The notes: a model not told the origin generated them from the letters alone. Counted from the stretch's first letter, positions 1 through 8,753 are shown. The stretch: DNA of 64,000 bases from Chryseobacterium gotjawalense (GCF_030012525.1 NZ_CP124855.1:1178001-1242000); one strand, 5' to 3'. Translations and numbers: made by a program.

Positions 1-489
1 TTTATAAACTTTCGAAGCCAGCGCCAATCCTAATAATCTTGGCATTTGTCCGGCTGTAGGGGAAATATCAGAGGATATATTTTTTTGTTTTGTTAAGTCT
101 TTCCAGCTTCCATCTTCATTCAAACTTCTGGTCGCGTAATGGCCGTTCATTTGCCGCCCAGCAGACGCGGGTTCCCGTTCAATATTGGTATCGGCGTACA
201 GCTGTGCAAAAAAACTTTCAACACTCACAGCACCGATGGCGTAGGCAAACGTTTGGTCACGGTAATAACCAGACCGGAAATCACCATCTTTAAAAACCTT
301 TGCCATGGCCAATTGCGGCAATTCTTTACCGTCTCCAAAGATTCCGAATTTTGCTTTTCCCGTCAACACTTCCCTTCTTCCGAGGTAAGACATTTCTCTG
401 GAAATTCTGCCCAGTTTATAATCTTCTAAGATCTGGTTTTTAAAGTCCTGAAAGGTAATCTGCTGAGTTTCAATATAGGTCGTTTCCAT
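1..489 (-). CDS. 2-oxo acid dehydrogenase E1 component (branched-chain type, alpha part), partial
   Basis: The first 163 residues of a thiamine-diphosphate E1 subunit are visible; the reading frame is open to the window edge, so the C-terminal part lies outside. The protein starts METTYIE and carries E1-alpha stretches such as FGDGKELPQLAMAK, GYYRDQTFAYA and GRQMNGHYATR, typical of the branched-chain 2-oxo acid (2-oxoisovalerate) dehydrogenase E1 alpha region. In Bacteroidota this gene is commonly a single alpha-beta fusion, which cannot be checked here. The E1 enzyme decarboxylates branched-chain 2-oxo acids and passes the acyl group to the lipoyl domain of E2. An exact TAnnTTTG promoter element lies 17 bases upstream of the ATG. 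Identity as branched-chain rather than pyruvate type is inference from overall resemblance. Confidence 0.8.
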   Translation of the reverse strand, partial: METTYIETQQITFQDFKNQILEDYKLGRISREMSYLGRREVLTGKAKFGIFGDGKELPQLAMAKVFKDGDFRSGYYRDQTFAYAIGAVSVESFFAQLYADTNIEREPASAGRQMNGHYATRSLNEDGSWKDLTKQKNISSDISPTAGQMPRLLGLALASKVYK

Positions 490-505
490 AAAAGCTGAAT
501 TTTCA

Positions 506-513
506 CAAAGATA
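506..513 (-). promoter_or_regulatory. Bacteroidota -7 promoter element (TATCTTTG) for the E1 gene
   Basis: On the minus strand this reads TATCTTTG, an exact match to the Bacteroidota -7 consensus TAnnTTTG. It would start transcription about 10 bases before the E1 start codon. No convincing -33 TTTG is seen. Confidence 0.5.
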
Positions 514-627
514 AATAAATGAATTGAATTTTTAAAATTTGAATTTTATTTTTTGATAATATTCTATTTTTACTGACCCTTTTTTATAAATTTGACAATC
601 AGTATGTTGAACATATCACATTAAATA

Positions 628-641
628 GTGATAAATATCAC
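628..641. promoter_or_regulatory. 14-bp palindrome with a TGAT-N4-ATCA core (CRP/FNR-like operator candidate)
   Basis: GTGATAAATATCAC is a perfect inverted repeat with the TGAT-N4-ATCA core typical of CRP/FNR-family sites. It lies in a 461-base stretch (490-950) without a clear gene, about 100 bases upstream of a 25-codon hydrophobic ORF. The rest of that stretch is AT-rich and holds only this site, the micro-ORF and the terminator at 882-909. Which regulator binds, if any, is unknown. Confidence 0.3.
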
Positions 642-742
642 GTCATCTCTTAAACAGATTTCTGTGTTAGTGATTAAATTGCGAAAATTAAAAGTTTTTG
701 TCCTTTGACGACAACCAGAAGCAATGAAGAAACCATAACTTG

Positions 743-820
743 ATGTTTGAAAAGATTGCAGCATATTTATATATTATGGCATTACTTCCTATTTCTATAA
801 CGGTTGTTCTGGTCGTTTGA
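743..820 (+). CDS. Possible 25-residue hydrophobic micro-protein
   Basis: An ATG-to-TGA frame encodes 25 residues, starting MFEKIAAYLY and ending in an uninterrupted hydrophobic stretch of about 15 residues, enough for one membrane span. No family is recognised. The frame sits alone between divergent/unrelated genes, downstream of a CRP/FNR-like palindrome at 628-641. Single-span micro-proteins attached to terminal oxidases or transporters look like this, but so do chance ORFs in AT-rich DNA. No clear ribosome binding site is seen. Confidence 0.2.
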   Translation: MFEKIAAYLYIMALLPISITVVLVV

Positions 821-881
821 AATTTATCATAAAAAGGTTAAATCTCTTTTTAAAATAAAATTTAAAGTATCCTAAAAACAA

Positions 882-909
882 TTCTTCCGCGAATAAATCC
901 GCGGAAGAA
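882..909 (-). terminator. Intrinsic terminator of the small lipoprotein gene
   Basis: A 10-bp perfect stem (882-891 with 900-909, core CTTCCGCG/CGCGGAAG) with an 8-base loop is followed on the minus strand by TTGTTTTT. It lies about 40 bases past the stop codon of the lipoprotein gene ending at 951. Confidence 0.75.
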
Positions 910-950
910 CCAACACAAATGATGAAAAAAAAATTATTTAGTTTAAGGGG

Positions 951-1181
951 TTACTTTTTTGGGGGAGGTAATAATTCTCCTTCTAATTCAGAAGCTAGAT
1001 TGTCAGCTGTCTGCGTATTTAATGTACCGGCATTATCTTGTTGCAATAAAACAGATGAGGAATCCTGGACTCTTTGTAAAGTTGCTGCTTCCTCCGGTGA
1101 TAATACATCGTCTGACTGTCTGCATGATTGTAATGTAATTGTAGTAAAAACTACGGCTGCGATAAGTGCAAATTTTTTCAT
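951..1181 (-). CDS. Small lipoprotein of unknown function (76 aa)
   Basis: The 76-residue product begins MKKFALIAAVVFTTITLQSC, a short basic N-terminus, a hydrophobic core and a lipobox (LQSC) with the lipidated Cys at residue 20. The mature part is acidic and Gln/Ser-rich with a PPPKK tail and no recognised domain. A TTG start 54 bases upstream is possible in frame, but a well-spaced promoter (TACATTTG at 1196-1203) sits between the two, so the ATG at 1181 is preferred. It is a single-gene unit with its own terminator (882-909). Likely anchored in the outer or inner membrane; role unknown. Confidence 0.7.
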   Translation of the reverse strand: MKKFALIAAVVFTTITLQSCRQSDDVLSPEEAATLQRVQDSSSVLLQQDNAGTLNTQTADNLASELEGELLPPPKK

Positions 1182-1195
1182 TCGTTTAATTTTTA

Positions 1196-1227
1196 CAAAT
1201 GTATTGTAGAAAGCAGATATGAAGCAA
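1196..1227 (-). promoter_or_regulatory. Promoter of the small lipoprotein gene
   Basis: Minus strand: TTG at 1225-1227, 21-base spacer, exact -7 element TACATTTG at 1196-1203. The predicted transcript starts about 8 bases before the ATG at 1181. Confidence 0.55.
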
Positions 1228-1365
1228 TAAAACAAACCGTTAGTTTATAAAAAATGACAAGCAAATTGTAAATTTTGTACTGTTTTTTTAAAAAAATAGC
1301 AGTAATATTGTAAAACAAATGACTTAAAATAACTTATATCATTATTAATCATTTCATTACGGTTT

Positions 1366-3084
1366 ATGCAGCTGAAATACACATTCCCTCTTCTCTTTAT
1401 TTTTTTCCTGTTTTATTTTACAAATTTTCGTGCTCAAACTGTATCAAAGTCTAATTTAACTAATGAGGAAATTGAAAAAAAGATAGATAATTACAATAGT
1501 AATCCTACAAAAAGGTGGGAACTCATAACTTTCTACATTAAAAAATCCAAAAAAGACCAGAATAACGAAGCCCTTTTTTATGCATACCGATATGCAAGTA
1601 TTGCCAGTACATATCCTCTAAACATAAAATATGCAGACAGTGCACTACTTACTGCAAAAAAATCTAAGGTTAAAAAAATACTTTTGGACGCTTATCTTAA
1701 CAGGGGTAACATCAATATGTCTGAAGAATTTTACCAAAAGGCGCTCGATGACATTTTGGTAGCCAACAAGTTATCACAAGAATATGGCAATGTTTATATT
1801 TTCAATAAAACAATATACATCATCGCTCAAAATAAAATTTATCTCGGACAATATGAGGATGCCAATAAAGAACTTTTAATATGCTTACAATTTTTTAAGG
1901 ATAATTTGCACACCGAAACATCTTTAGGGAAAAATTACCAGATGTATTATATTTATTCACTGATGAGTCTCATCGATTCGAATACAAAACTTGGAAAATT
2001 TAAAGAAAACGAAACGCTTTTGAAAGAGGCCTTCGACTACCTGAAAGAAAACAAACTCAATCAGTACATTCCCTATTTTATTTCCTCGGAAGGTACTAAT
2101 GCTTATTACTCCAAAAATTATGACACTGCCATTTCCAAACTTTCTGAAGCTATTCAATTATACAACGATCAGTGGCAGCATAATACTGAAGTTTTCTATC
2201 TGGGTCTTTCTTATTGGCATACTGGCAAAAAAAAATTAGCGGTAAAATACCTGGAGGAAATCGATAAATATTATACCAAAACCAAAAAGCTGGATCCGCA
2301 ATTCCGGTCTGCTTATGAGATCCTGATTAAATATTATAATTCTGTCGGCGATACTGAAAAACAATTGGAATATATTAATAAACTAATGGTCCTGGACAGA
2401 TCTTACGAGAAAAACTATAAATATCTTTATGGAAGGATCGTTAAAGAATACGATACCAAAAAATTAGTGTCAGAAAAAAACAGGATTGAAAGTACGCTCA
2501 AAAACCAAAGAATTATTTTTGTGGTATTAGTTGTCTTTTTGTTGTTTGTATTTTTATTTTTTGGCTTCCGTATTCAAAAGGAAAAACAAAATTATAAAAA
2601 GAGATTCGAAGAAATTATTGCCCAACAAAATAAAGTAAATACAACGGAAGAGAAACTGATTCCAGCTTCACCCGATTACAAGCAGAAATTCAATTATGAT
2701 TTTTACAATAAAATTTCGGGGCTCAATCCAATATTTGTAGAAAATATTTTAAAGCAACTGGAACTTTTTGAAAATGAAAATAAATTTCTGGATTCGCAGG
2801 TTTCCCAAAAATCTTTGAGTGAAGAGTTGGGAACAAACTCCACTTACTTTTCAAAAATCATCAATACCTATAAAGGGAAAAATTTCGCAGTTTACATTAG
2901 CGATCTTCGGTTAGATTATATTATTGATCATCTTAAAAATGATGTAAAATATATCAATATGGATGTAAAGGAACTTGCCAGAATTGCCGGATTTTCCAGT
3001 ACCGAAAATTTTTCAGATAATTTCCGCAGGAAATTCGATTTGAAACCTTCTGTATTTATAAAAATGATGAAAGACAAACTGTAG
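1366..3084 (+). CDS. TPR-repeat membrane protein with C-terminal AraC-type DNA-binding domain
   Basis: This 572-residue protein has an N-terminal signal sequence (about residues 1-23), a periplasmic stretch of tetratricopeptide-like helical repeats, one transmembrane segment near residues 382-402, a short charged coiled linker, and a C-terminal AraC/XylS-type helix-turn-helix domain (about 470-572), visible as SLSEELGTNSTYFSKIINTY and VKELARIAGFSSTENFSDNF. Such one-protein sensors are abundant in Chryseobacterium relatives: the periplasmic TPR part is thought to sense a partner and the cytoplasmic domain to bind DNA. The regulated genes are not evident; its neighbours are unrelated single genes. 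Followed by a strong hairpin at 3144-3173. Confidence 0.85.
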   Translation: MQLKYTFPLLFIFFLFYFTNFRAQTVSKSNLTNEEIEKKIDNYNSNPTKRWELITFYIKKSKKDQNNEALFYAYRYASIASTYPLNIKYADSALLTAKKSKVKKILLDAYLNRGNINMSEEFYQKALDDILVANKLSQEYGNVYIFNKTIYIIAQNKIYLGQYEDANKELLICLQFFKDNLHTETSLGKNYQMYYIYSLMSLIDSNTKLGKFKENETLLKEAFDYLKENKLNQYIPYFISSEGTNAYYSKNYDTAISKLSEAIQLYNDQWQHNTEVFYLGLSYWHTGKKKLAVKYLEEIDKYYTKTKKLDPQFRSAYEILIKYYNSVGDTEKQLEYINKLMVLDRSYEKNYKYLYGRIVKEYDTKKLVSEKNRIESTLKNQRIIFVVLVVFLLFVFLFFGFRIQKEKQNYKKRFEEIIAQQNKVNTTEEKLIPASPDYKQKFNYDFYNKISGLNPIFVENILKQLELFENENKFLDSQVSQKSLSEELGTNSTYFSKIINTYKGKNFAVYISDLRLDYIIDHLKNDVKYINMDVKELARIAGFSSTENFSDNFRRKFDLKPSVFIKMMKDKL

Positions 3085-3143
3085 TCTATTTTCAATTCAT
3101 CATTTTCAGAAATTTTTGGATTGATGCCGGATTTAACAATAAA

Positions 3144-3173
3144 AAATCGAAATCTTTTTCAAGATTTCGATTT
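3144..3173. terminator. Convergent intrinsic terminator
   Basis: A 13-bp perfect stem (AAATCGAAATCTT with AAGATTTCGATTT) and a 4-base loop lie between the AraC-type gene and the convergent DUF2007 gene. A-rich on the left and T-rich on the right, it could serve both strands. Confidence 0.7.
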
Positions 3174-3219
3174 CTGTAAAACGTAAAATTTAAAAATATG
3201 AACTTGGTTTTAGCTGTTA

Positions 3220-3462
3220 TTAATTATTACTTGGGTTAAATTCCATTTCCCGGAGCATCTTATCGATAATTTCCAATGCTTTCTGCTCATCTGATAAATT
3301 GACCATTAATTGCACCGTATTTGCAGTGGGCGTGGTGGTAAAAGACATATAATTATCAATTAAAAAACTTGTAATGTCTTGGGCTTCCAGTTTTGATTTT
3401 ACCAATTGAATTTCAGACGGTTTCTCACTTTCAAAAACCGCGACTCTCGTTTCTCTTTCCAT
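3220..3462 (-). CDS. DUF2007-family small protein
   Basis: An 80-residue cytoplasmic protein with the DUF2007 pattern: it starts with a beta strand (RVAVFESEKPSEIQLVKSKL), a pattern of one short ferredoxin-like domain, and ends in a helix. The family is annotated as a putative signal-transducing domain; no reaction is known. Single gene, convergent with the AraC-type regulator. Confidence 0.75.
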   Translation of the reverse strand: MERETRVAVFESEKPSEIQLVKSKLEAQDITSFLIDNYMSFTTTPTANTVQLMVNLSDEQKALEIIDKMLREMEFNPSNN

Positions 3463-3586
3463 TTTTCATTTCATTTTCGATTGTTAAAGTTACAATAAAA
3501 TAATTGTATTTTATTCATTAATAATGAAAAATAAATAAGAATTCAAACCTGTTTTGTTTAAAAACCGCCTGAATCCATTTCTATAA

Positions 3587-4921
3587 TTACATTTTTGCCA
3601 TACAAACTTCGATCTTATCGAGCGCCATTTGAATTTCTGTCGTGGTAACATTCAGGTGCGGCCGGAATCGGAGGGAATGATCGCCACAAGATAAAATAAT
3701 TACATTTTCCTGGTACAAAAGCTCCTGCAGCTTATTGCGTTCTGCACCAGTGGGTAAATCAACCGCACACATTAAGCCGCGTCCTCTTGCATTTGAAATT
3801 TTATTTGGATATTTCTGGGCTAAACCCTGTAAACCGAAAAGTAAGTATTCACCGACAATCCGAGCGTTTTCGACCAAATTCTCTTTTTCGATTACTTCCA
3901 AAATTAATTGAAATCTCAGAATATCGATAAAGTTTCCACCGAAAGTTGAATTGATCCTGGAACTTTCTCTAAAAACATTATTAGGAATTTCATCAAACTT
4001 TTCTTTGTTGGCCAAAACACCGCAAACCTGTGCTTTTTTACCGAAAGAAATAATATCCGGTTTTGCACTGAAATGTTCGAAAGCCCACATTTTCCCGGTC
4101 ATTCCTACTCCGGTTTGCACCTCATCAAAAATCAGTAAAACTTCATTTTGGTCGCAAAGATTTCTTAAACCGACAAAAAACTCATCACGGAAATGGTTGT
4201 CGCCACCTTCTGCCTGAATCGGTTCAATGATGATACACGCCACTTTATTGGGATTCGAAAGAATGGCTTCCTCAATATTGAGGAGCGCAAGATTTTCATT
4301 TTTAATGGTTTCCTCCAGATTCTCTTCTGTAATCGGAAAATTCAAATGAGGATTAATAATTCTTGGCCAATCGAATTTCGGAAAATACTGGTATTTTCTT
4401 GGGTCAGAAGTATTGGTTAAACTCAATGTATAGCCACTTCTTCCATGAAAGGCCTGTTTGAAATGAATGCAAATTCCAGCTTCTTGATCAATTCCTTTTT
4501 CGAAATTCTTGCGCGTTTTCCAGTCGAAGCAAGCTTTCATGGCATTTTCTACGGCCATGGTTCCGCCTTCGATAAAGAAGCAATACTGCAGTTCTTTGGG
4601 AATGGCCACTCTTTCGAAAACGGTCATGAAGTCTGCAAATTCCTGAGAATAAACATCGGCTAAAGTTGGTTTATTGATGGCCATTTTCCCAAGCCATTCA
4701 GATCTTTCCATTAAATACGGATGATTATAACCAATGGAAGCCGAAGCAAACATGGAAAACATATCGAGGAAATTTTTGCCAGTAATCCTATCATGGATCC
4801 ACGAACCCTGGGACTTTTCAAAATCCATTACGAAATCGAAACCGTCGGCAAGCATGTGTCTGGACAAGGTTTCTTTCACCGTATTGGTCGGTTGTGGATG
4901 AGATGCTATTGCGTTGTTCAT
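3587..4921 (-). CDS. lat: L-lysine 6-transaminase
   Basis: A 444-residue class-III PLP aminotransferase matching lysine 6-transaminase: it moves the epsilon-amino group of lysine to 2-oxoglutarate, giving 2-aminoadipate 6-semialdehyde (which cyclises to piperideine-6-carboxylate). Visible features are the N-terminal MLADGFDFVMDFEKSQGS motif of the LAT family, LLIFDEVQTGVGMTG (PLP-ring aspartate) and FGKKAQVCG, whose lysine pair 295-296 holds the Schiff-base lysine. Length agrees with the family (about 440-450). It lies upstream-adjacent in the same direction to an ALDH7-type dehydrogenase (5123-6673, transcribed first), which would oxidise its product, so the two form a lysine-to-2-aminoadipate route. 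A palindromic element separates them. Confidence 0.88.
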   Translation of the reverse strand: MNNAIASHPQPTNTVKETLSRHMLADGFDFVMDFEKSQGSWIHDRITGKNFLDMFSMFASASIGYNHPYLMERSEWLGKMAINKPTLADVYSQEFADFMTVFERVAIPKELQYCFFIEGGTMAVENAMKACFDWKTRKNFEKGIDQEAGICIHFKQAFHGRSGYTLSLTNTSDPRKYQYFPKFDWPRIINPHLNFPITEENLEETIKNENLALLNIEEAILSNPNKVACIIIEPIQAEGGDNHFRDEFFVGLRNLCDQNEVLLIFDEVQTGVGMTGKMWAFEHFSAKPDIISFGKKAQVCGVLANKEKFDEIPNNVFRESSRINSTFGGNFIDILRFQLILEVIEKENLVENARIVGEYLLFGLQGLAQKYPNKISNARGRGLMCAVDLPTGAERNKLQELLYQENVIILSCGDHSLRFRPHLNVTTTEIQMALDKIEVCMAKM

Positions 4922-5027
4922 ATTTTTTGAAGTTAAAAGCTGAAAGTCCGAAGTCGGAAGTTCAAGGTTAGAATTTATTTTACGCTATTTTATAATTAAA
5001 AAAAATCTTTGTATTTGTAATCTTTTG

Positions 5028-5102
5028 CAACCCGACCTGAGTGGAGCTCTTTTTGTGCAGCGCAGCGGAACAAAAAAGCGGGAACGGAGGGCGGATCAGT
5101 TG
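5028..5102. repeat. 75-bp imperfect palindromic element, probably dispersed repeat
   Basis: The stretch has complementary ends (CAAC...GTTG), an inner arm pair CTTTTTGT/ACAAAAAAG around a GCAGCGCAGCGG loop, and is GC-rich compared with surrounding AT-rich DNA. The pattern CCCGACCTGAGTGGAGC ... GCGGGAACGGAGGGCGGAT resembles dispersed structured repeats I recall from Chryseobacterium genomes; only one copy of this exact type is seen here. It sits between the aldehyde dehydrogenase stop and the lat start. Confidence 0.5.
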
Positions 5103-5122
5103 CCCAAATAAATATTAATATT

Positions 5123-6673
5123 TTACAGATCGAATTTAATTCCCTGTGCTAAAGGCAAACTGTCGGTATAATTAATGGTATTGGTTTGTCTTCTCATGTA
5201 ATATTTCCAAACATCGGAACCGGATTCTCTGCCGCCACCGGTTTCTTTTTCGCCACCGAAAGCACCACCGATTTCTGCTCCGGATGTTCCGATATTCACA
5301 TTGGCAATTCCACAATCGGAGCCATTTTGTGAAAGGAATAATTCTGCCTGGCGCATATCCGTGGTCATAATCGCTGAACTTAAACCTTGCGGAACATCGT
5401 TCTGCATGGCGATGGCTTCTTCCAAAGTTTTGTATTTCATAATATAAAGAATCGGTGCGAAAGTTTCGTGCTGCACGATTTCATAAGAATTTTGAACTTC
5501 TGCGATACACGGTTTTACGTAACAACCGGATTCGTAATTGTCTCCTTCCAAAACACCGCCTTCAACGACGAATTTCCCACCTTCTTTTTTACATTTTTCA
5601 ATGGAATTCAGATATTGGTGAACCGCTGCTTTGTCGATCAACGGACCAACATGATTGTGTTCATCTAACGGATTTCCGATTTTCAGTTGTCCGTAAGCTT
5701 TTACCAGGCGGTTTTTCACTTCATCATAGACATTTTCATGGATAATTAATCTTCTTGTAGAAGTACATCTTTGTCCCGCAGTTCCTACTGCGCCGAAAAC
5801 AGCACCGATAATCGACATGTCCAAATCGGCATTTTCGGTAATGATAATTGCATTATTTCCACCCAATTCAAGGATCGATTTTCCGAAACGTTGCGCAACA
5901 TTCGTTCCCACAACTCTTCCAACTTTCGTAGAACCGGTGAAAGAAATCAAGGCAATATTTTTATCATTCACCATTTTATCACCAATTTTATGATCACCTA
6001 CAATCATGGTAGAAATTCCTTCCGGAAGATTATTTTCTTTTAAAACTTCGGTAATGATATTCTGGCAGGCGATGGCGCAAAGTGGCGCTTTTTCTGAAGG
6101 TTTCCAAATGGTAACATTTCCGCAAATCAACGCCAAAGCGGTATTCCAAGACCAAACTGCCACCGGGAAATTAAACGCAGAAATAATTCCAATAATTCCA
6201 AGCGGATGATATTGCTCGTACATTCTGTGACCAGGTCTTTCAGAATGCATCGTATAACCATGCAACTGGCGGGATAATCCTACGGCAAAATCACAGATAT
6301 CGATCATTTCCTGAACTTCCCCAAGTCCTTCCTGCAGAGATTTTCCCATTTCATAAGAAACGAGTTTTCCTAAATCATCTTTATATTCACGGAGTTTTAA
6401 ACCAAACTGACGAACTAACTCTCCTCTTTTCGGAGCCGGAATTTGACGAAATTCTAAATAGGCTTTTTTAGCCTTTTCGATTACCTGATCATAATCGTTT
6501 GAATTTGCGGTGATCACTTTAGCAATTAATTTTCCGTCTGTTGGAGAATAACTTTCGAGTAAATCGCCATTGGCAAAGTAATTTCCGCCAGAAGAGACGC
6601 CTTTATTTTCTTTTGTAATACCTAAATTAGAAAGGGATTTTTCGATTCCAAAATCCTGATTTGTATGGGACAT
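5123..6673 (-). CDS. ALDH7-type aldehyde dehydrogenase (likely 2-aminoadipate-semialdehyde dehydrogenase)
   Basis: A 516-residue NAD(P)-dependent aldehyde dehydrogenase of the antiquitin (ALDH7) type. The catalytic cysteine is C303 in GQRCTSTRR and the general base E269 in LELGG, at the family's usual 34-residue spacing; the nucleotide-binding FTGSTKVG is present. In this context it most likely oxidises 2-aminoadipate semialdehyde made by the neighbouring lysine 6-transaminase to 2-aminoadipate. Start ATG gives a normal family N-terminus. Transcribed toward lat with about 200 bases between. Substrate is inferred from family and neighbour. Confidence 0.87.
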   Translation of the reverse strand: MSHTNQDFGIEKSLSNLGITKENKGVSSGGNYFANGDLLESYSPTDGKLIAKVITANSNDYDQVIEKAKKAYLEFRQIPAPKRGELVRQFGLKLREYKDDLGKLVSYEMGKSLQEGLGEVQEMIDICDFAVGLSRQLHGYTMHSERPGHRMYEQYHPLGIIGIISAFNFPVAVWSWNTALALICGNVTIWKPSEKAPLCAIACQNIITEVLKENNLPEGISTMIVGDHKIGDKMVNDKNIALISFTGSTKVGRVVGTNVAQRFGKSILELGGNNAIIITENADLDMSIIGAVFGAVGTAGQRCTSTRRLIIHENVYDEVKNRLVKAYGQLKIGNPLDEHNHVGPLIDKAAVHQYLNSIEKCKKEGGKFVVEGGVLEGDNYESGCYVKPCIAEVQNSYEIVQHETFAPILYIMKYKTLEEAIAMQNDVPQGLSSAIMTTDMRQAELFLSQNGSDCGIANVNIGTSGAEIGGAFGGEKETGGGRESGSDVWKYYMRRQTNTINYTDSLPLAQGIKFDL

Positions 6674-6891
6674 AATATTTATTTGAATTGTCCTTAAAGA
6701 TAGAAAAATTACTGAAATCAGAAAAATTTTAAGAGAGTTTTATTGAATTTTAAACAAATTGAAGATTTAGAAAACAATACCATAAATTCGATTAATAGCC
6801 CAATTTGCCACAAAAGAAAATAAGTAAGATCATTTCGATTCATAAATTTGAAAGGTTTAAATAATAGTACTAATTTTGAAAAAAGTTCTCC

Positions 6892-7050
6892 ATGGAAAAT
6901 TTACAGCCTGAAGATAAAAATTCAAAATTTAAAAAGTGGTTCAAACGCGTTGGAATCGGTGGTCTTATCTTTTTCACCGTGAAAGGAATTGCGTGGCTTT
7001 TTGTGTTTTATTATGGCGCGGAGTTATTTCAGAATTGTAGTGGAAATTAA
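6892..7050 (+). CDS. Small membrane protein (52 aa), unknown function
   Basis: An ATG frame of 52 residues starts MENLQPEDKN, has a basic patch (KFKKWFKR), then GIGGLIFFTVKGIAWLFVFYY, one membrane span containing the conserved-looking KGxxWL pattern that I associate with short flavobacterial membrane proteins. The basic patch before the span predicts a cytoplasmic N-terminus. It lies convergent to the acetyltransferase gene, 2 bases apart. Function unknown. Confidence 0.55.
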   Translation: MENLQPEDKNSKFKKWFKRVGIGGLIFFTVKGIAWLFVFYYGAELFQNCSGN

Positions 7051-7052
7051 CT

Positions 7053-7598
7053 CTAATGTAAGTTCTGCTTCAATTTCCAATCCTCTTTTTTGATTTGAAA
7101 AACGACATTTGTTTTTGAATCTTCACCGAAATAAGCAACTTCTTCTTCACCCAAATTTTCTGCACCTAACTTATTCATCGCTTTTACAGACCGGATATTA
7201 TCTTTTCCGACATGGAAAATCACTTTTTCAACGAACTGAAAAATATAATCCAACATCATTATTTTTGCGCCCGCGTTGATGTTTTTTCCCCAGGATTTAG
7301 TGCCGTAAAAAGTATAACCGATGAAAATACTTTTATCATTTTCGTTAAAATCATAAAACCGTGTACTTCCTAAAACTTCCTCTGAATTTTTGTCGATGAT
7401 TAAAAAAGCACCTTTGCTTTCCAATGCTCCTTTGAAAAAGTTCTGAAAAACTTCTCTTTTATACCTCTCTTTATTAGGATGCATTGCCCAAACCTCGGGA
7501 TCTGAAGCCACCGTGAATAATCTTTCGAAGTCACTTTCCTTTAATGGAAGCAATTTGATGTTTTCGGTTTCTAAAGTGGGTTGAAAGGAGAAATTCAT
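7053..7598 (-). CDS. GNAT acetyltransferase, RimJ/RimL type
   Basis: A 181-residue acetyltransferase of the RimJ/RimL-like branch of GNAT: LETENIKLLPLKESDFERLF at the N-terminus, the beta-strand FLIIDKNSEEVLGSTRF, and the acetyl-CoA region GKNINAGAKIMMLDYIFQ followed by VIFHVGKDNIRSVKAMNKLGA. Members transfer acetyl from acetyl-CoA to amino groups of small molecules or protein N-termini; the substrate here is unknown. An in-frame start at 7652 would add 18 residues, but a TATCTTTG promoter element at 7613-7620 lies inside that extension, so ATG at 7598 is chosen. Confidence 0.85.
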   Translation of the reverse strand: MNFSFQPTLETENIKLLPLKESDFERLFTVASDPEVWAMHPNKERYKREVFQNFFKGALESKGAFLIIDKNSEEVLGSTRFYDFNENDKSIFIGYTFYGTKSWGKNINAGAKIMMLDYIFQFVEKVIFHVGKDNIRSVKAMNKLGAENLGEEEVAYFGEDSKTNVVFQIKKEDWKLKQNLH

Positions 7599-7612
7599 AG
7601 CCGATATTTTTT

Positions 7613-7620
7613 CAAAGATA
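7613..7620 (-). promoter_or_regulatory. -7 promoter element (TATCTTTG) of the GNAT gene
   Basis: Exact TAnnTTTG match on the minus strand, 14 bases before the chosen ATG. It decides the start codon because the longer frame would begin upstream of the promoter. Confidence 0.45.
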
Positions 7621-7709
7621 AAAATTATTTTTGCCTGATTTGTACAAATCATGAAAATTCTGCGCTCACGGCTGGGAGGACTCCACAGGTTTTGAACTCT
7701 TTAATTTGT

Positions 7710-8753
7710 TTAGAAAAGAATCGCTTTCTCCAGTTCCAGTAATTTCTGCTTCCGCCAGATTCCGCCACCATAACCGGTTAACGTTCCGTTGCTTCCGATG
7801 ACTCGATGACAAGGAATGATGATCGAAATTTTATTCATTCCATTCGCATTGGCGACGGCCCGAACTTTTTTGGCATCGCCTAAAACTTCCGATTGTTTGC
7901 GGTAAGTCCAGGTTTCGCCGTAGGGGATTTTCATTAAAACTTTCCAGACACTTTTTTGAAATTCTGTTCCTACAGGAGAAAGTGGAACAGTGAATTCTGT
8001 TCTGTTTCCAGCGAAATACTCTGAAAGTTCTTTTTCCAAAGTTTTGAAATGTGGATTTTCACCTTGAACAATTGTTGCATTTAATGATTTTGCTAAATCT
8101 CTGAATTCCGTTTCCAACATTTTTCTATCGGTAAATTCGAGCATACAAATTCCCTCTTCCACTGCAGCGGCGTACATGGTTCCAATCGGCGTTTCGAGTC
8201 TTTTTAAATCAATGATTCTTTGCGTTTTTGAATTTTTCGGAGAAACGCCAAATATGGTTTTGAAACTTTCATTAAAACCACTTAAACTTCCGAAACCGCT
8301 ATCATAAGCAGTTTCCATAATATTTTCTCCCTGTTGAATTTTTTTGAATGCTGTATTTAACCGGAACATTCTTTGAAAAGCATGGAAGGTCATTCCATGA
8401 TTTTTTTGAAACCATCTTCGAACTGTTGCGGGTTCTAACCCTCGCTGAACCAAATCAAAATCTTTGAATTTCAGAGAAGGATCTTCTCGGAGTTCTTCCA
8501 AAACTTTTTGAATATATTCCGGAGTTTCATCAGGATTTTCGAGTGGCTTACAGACTTTGCAAGGACGATATCCTTTTAAAATAGCCTGTTTTGTATTCTG
8601 AAAAAATTCTACATTTTCGGGTTTGGGTTTTCTTGCCGTGCAGGTTGGCCGGCAAAAAATTCCGGTGGTTTTTACGCCCATCCAGAAAACGCCTTCAAAT
8701 TCAGGATTTTTATCGAATGAGGCTTGATACATGATTTGGTCTGAAAGTTCCAT
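7710..8753 (-). CDS. ada: Ada: methylphosphotriester/O6-methylguanine-DNA methyltransferase and transcription activator
   Basis: A 347-residue protein with all three Ada parts in order: the N-terminal zinc domain with C34, C38, C65 and C68 (FCRPTC ... RPCKVC, same spacing as E. coli C38/C42/C69/C72), a middle AraC-type helix-turn-helix, and a C-terminal O6-methylguanine methyltransferase with the acceptor cysteine C315 in IPCHRVIG. It removes methyl groups from phosphotriesters and O6-methylguanine, and the methylated N-terminus activates repair genes, including its own. No second alkylation-repair gene is adjacent. All key residues are present. Confidence 0.95.
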   Translation of the reverse strand: MELSDQIMYQASFDKNPEFEGVFWMGVKTTGIFCRPTCTARKPKPENVEFFQNTKQAILKGYRPCKVCKPLENPDETPEYIQKVLEELREDPSLKFKDFDLVQRGLEPATVRRWFQKNHGMTFHAFQRMFRLNTAFKKIQQGENIMETAYDSGFGSLSGFNESFKTIFGVSPKNSKTQRIIDLKRLETPIGTMYAAAVEEGICMLEFTDRKMLETEFRDLAKSLNATIVQGENPHFKTLEKELSEYFAGNRTEFTVPLSPVGTEFQKSVWKVLMKIPYGETWTYRKQSEVLGDAKKVRAVANANGMNKISIIIPCHRVIGSNGTLTGYGGGIWRKQKLLELEKAILF

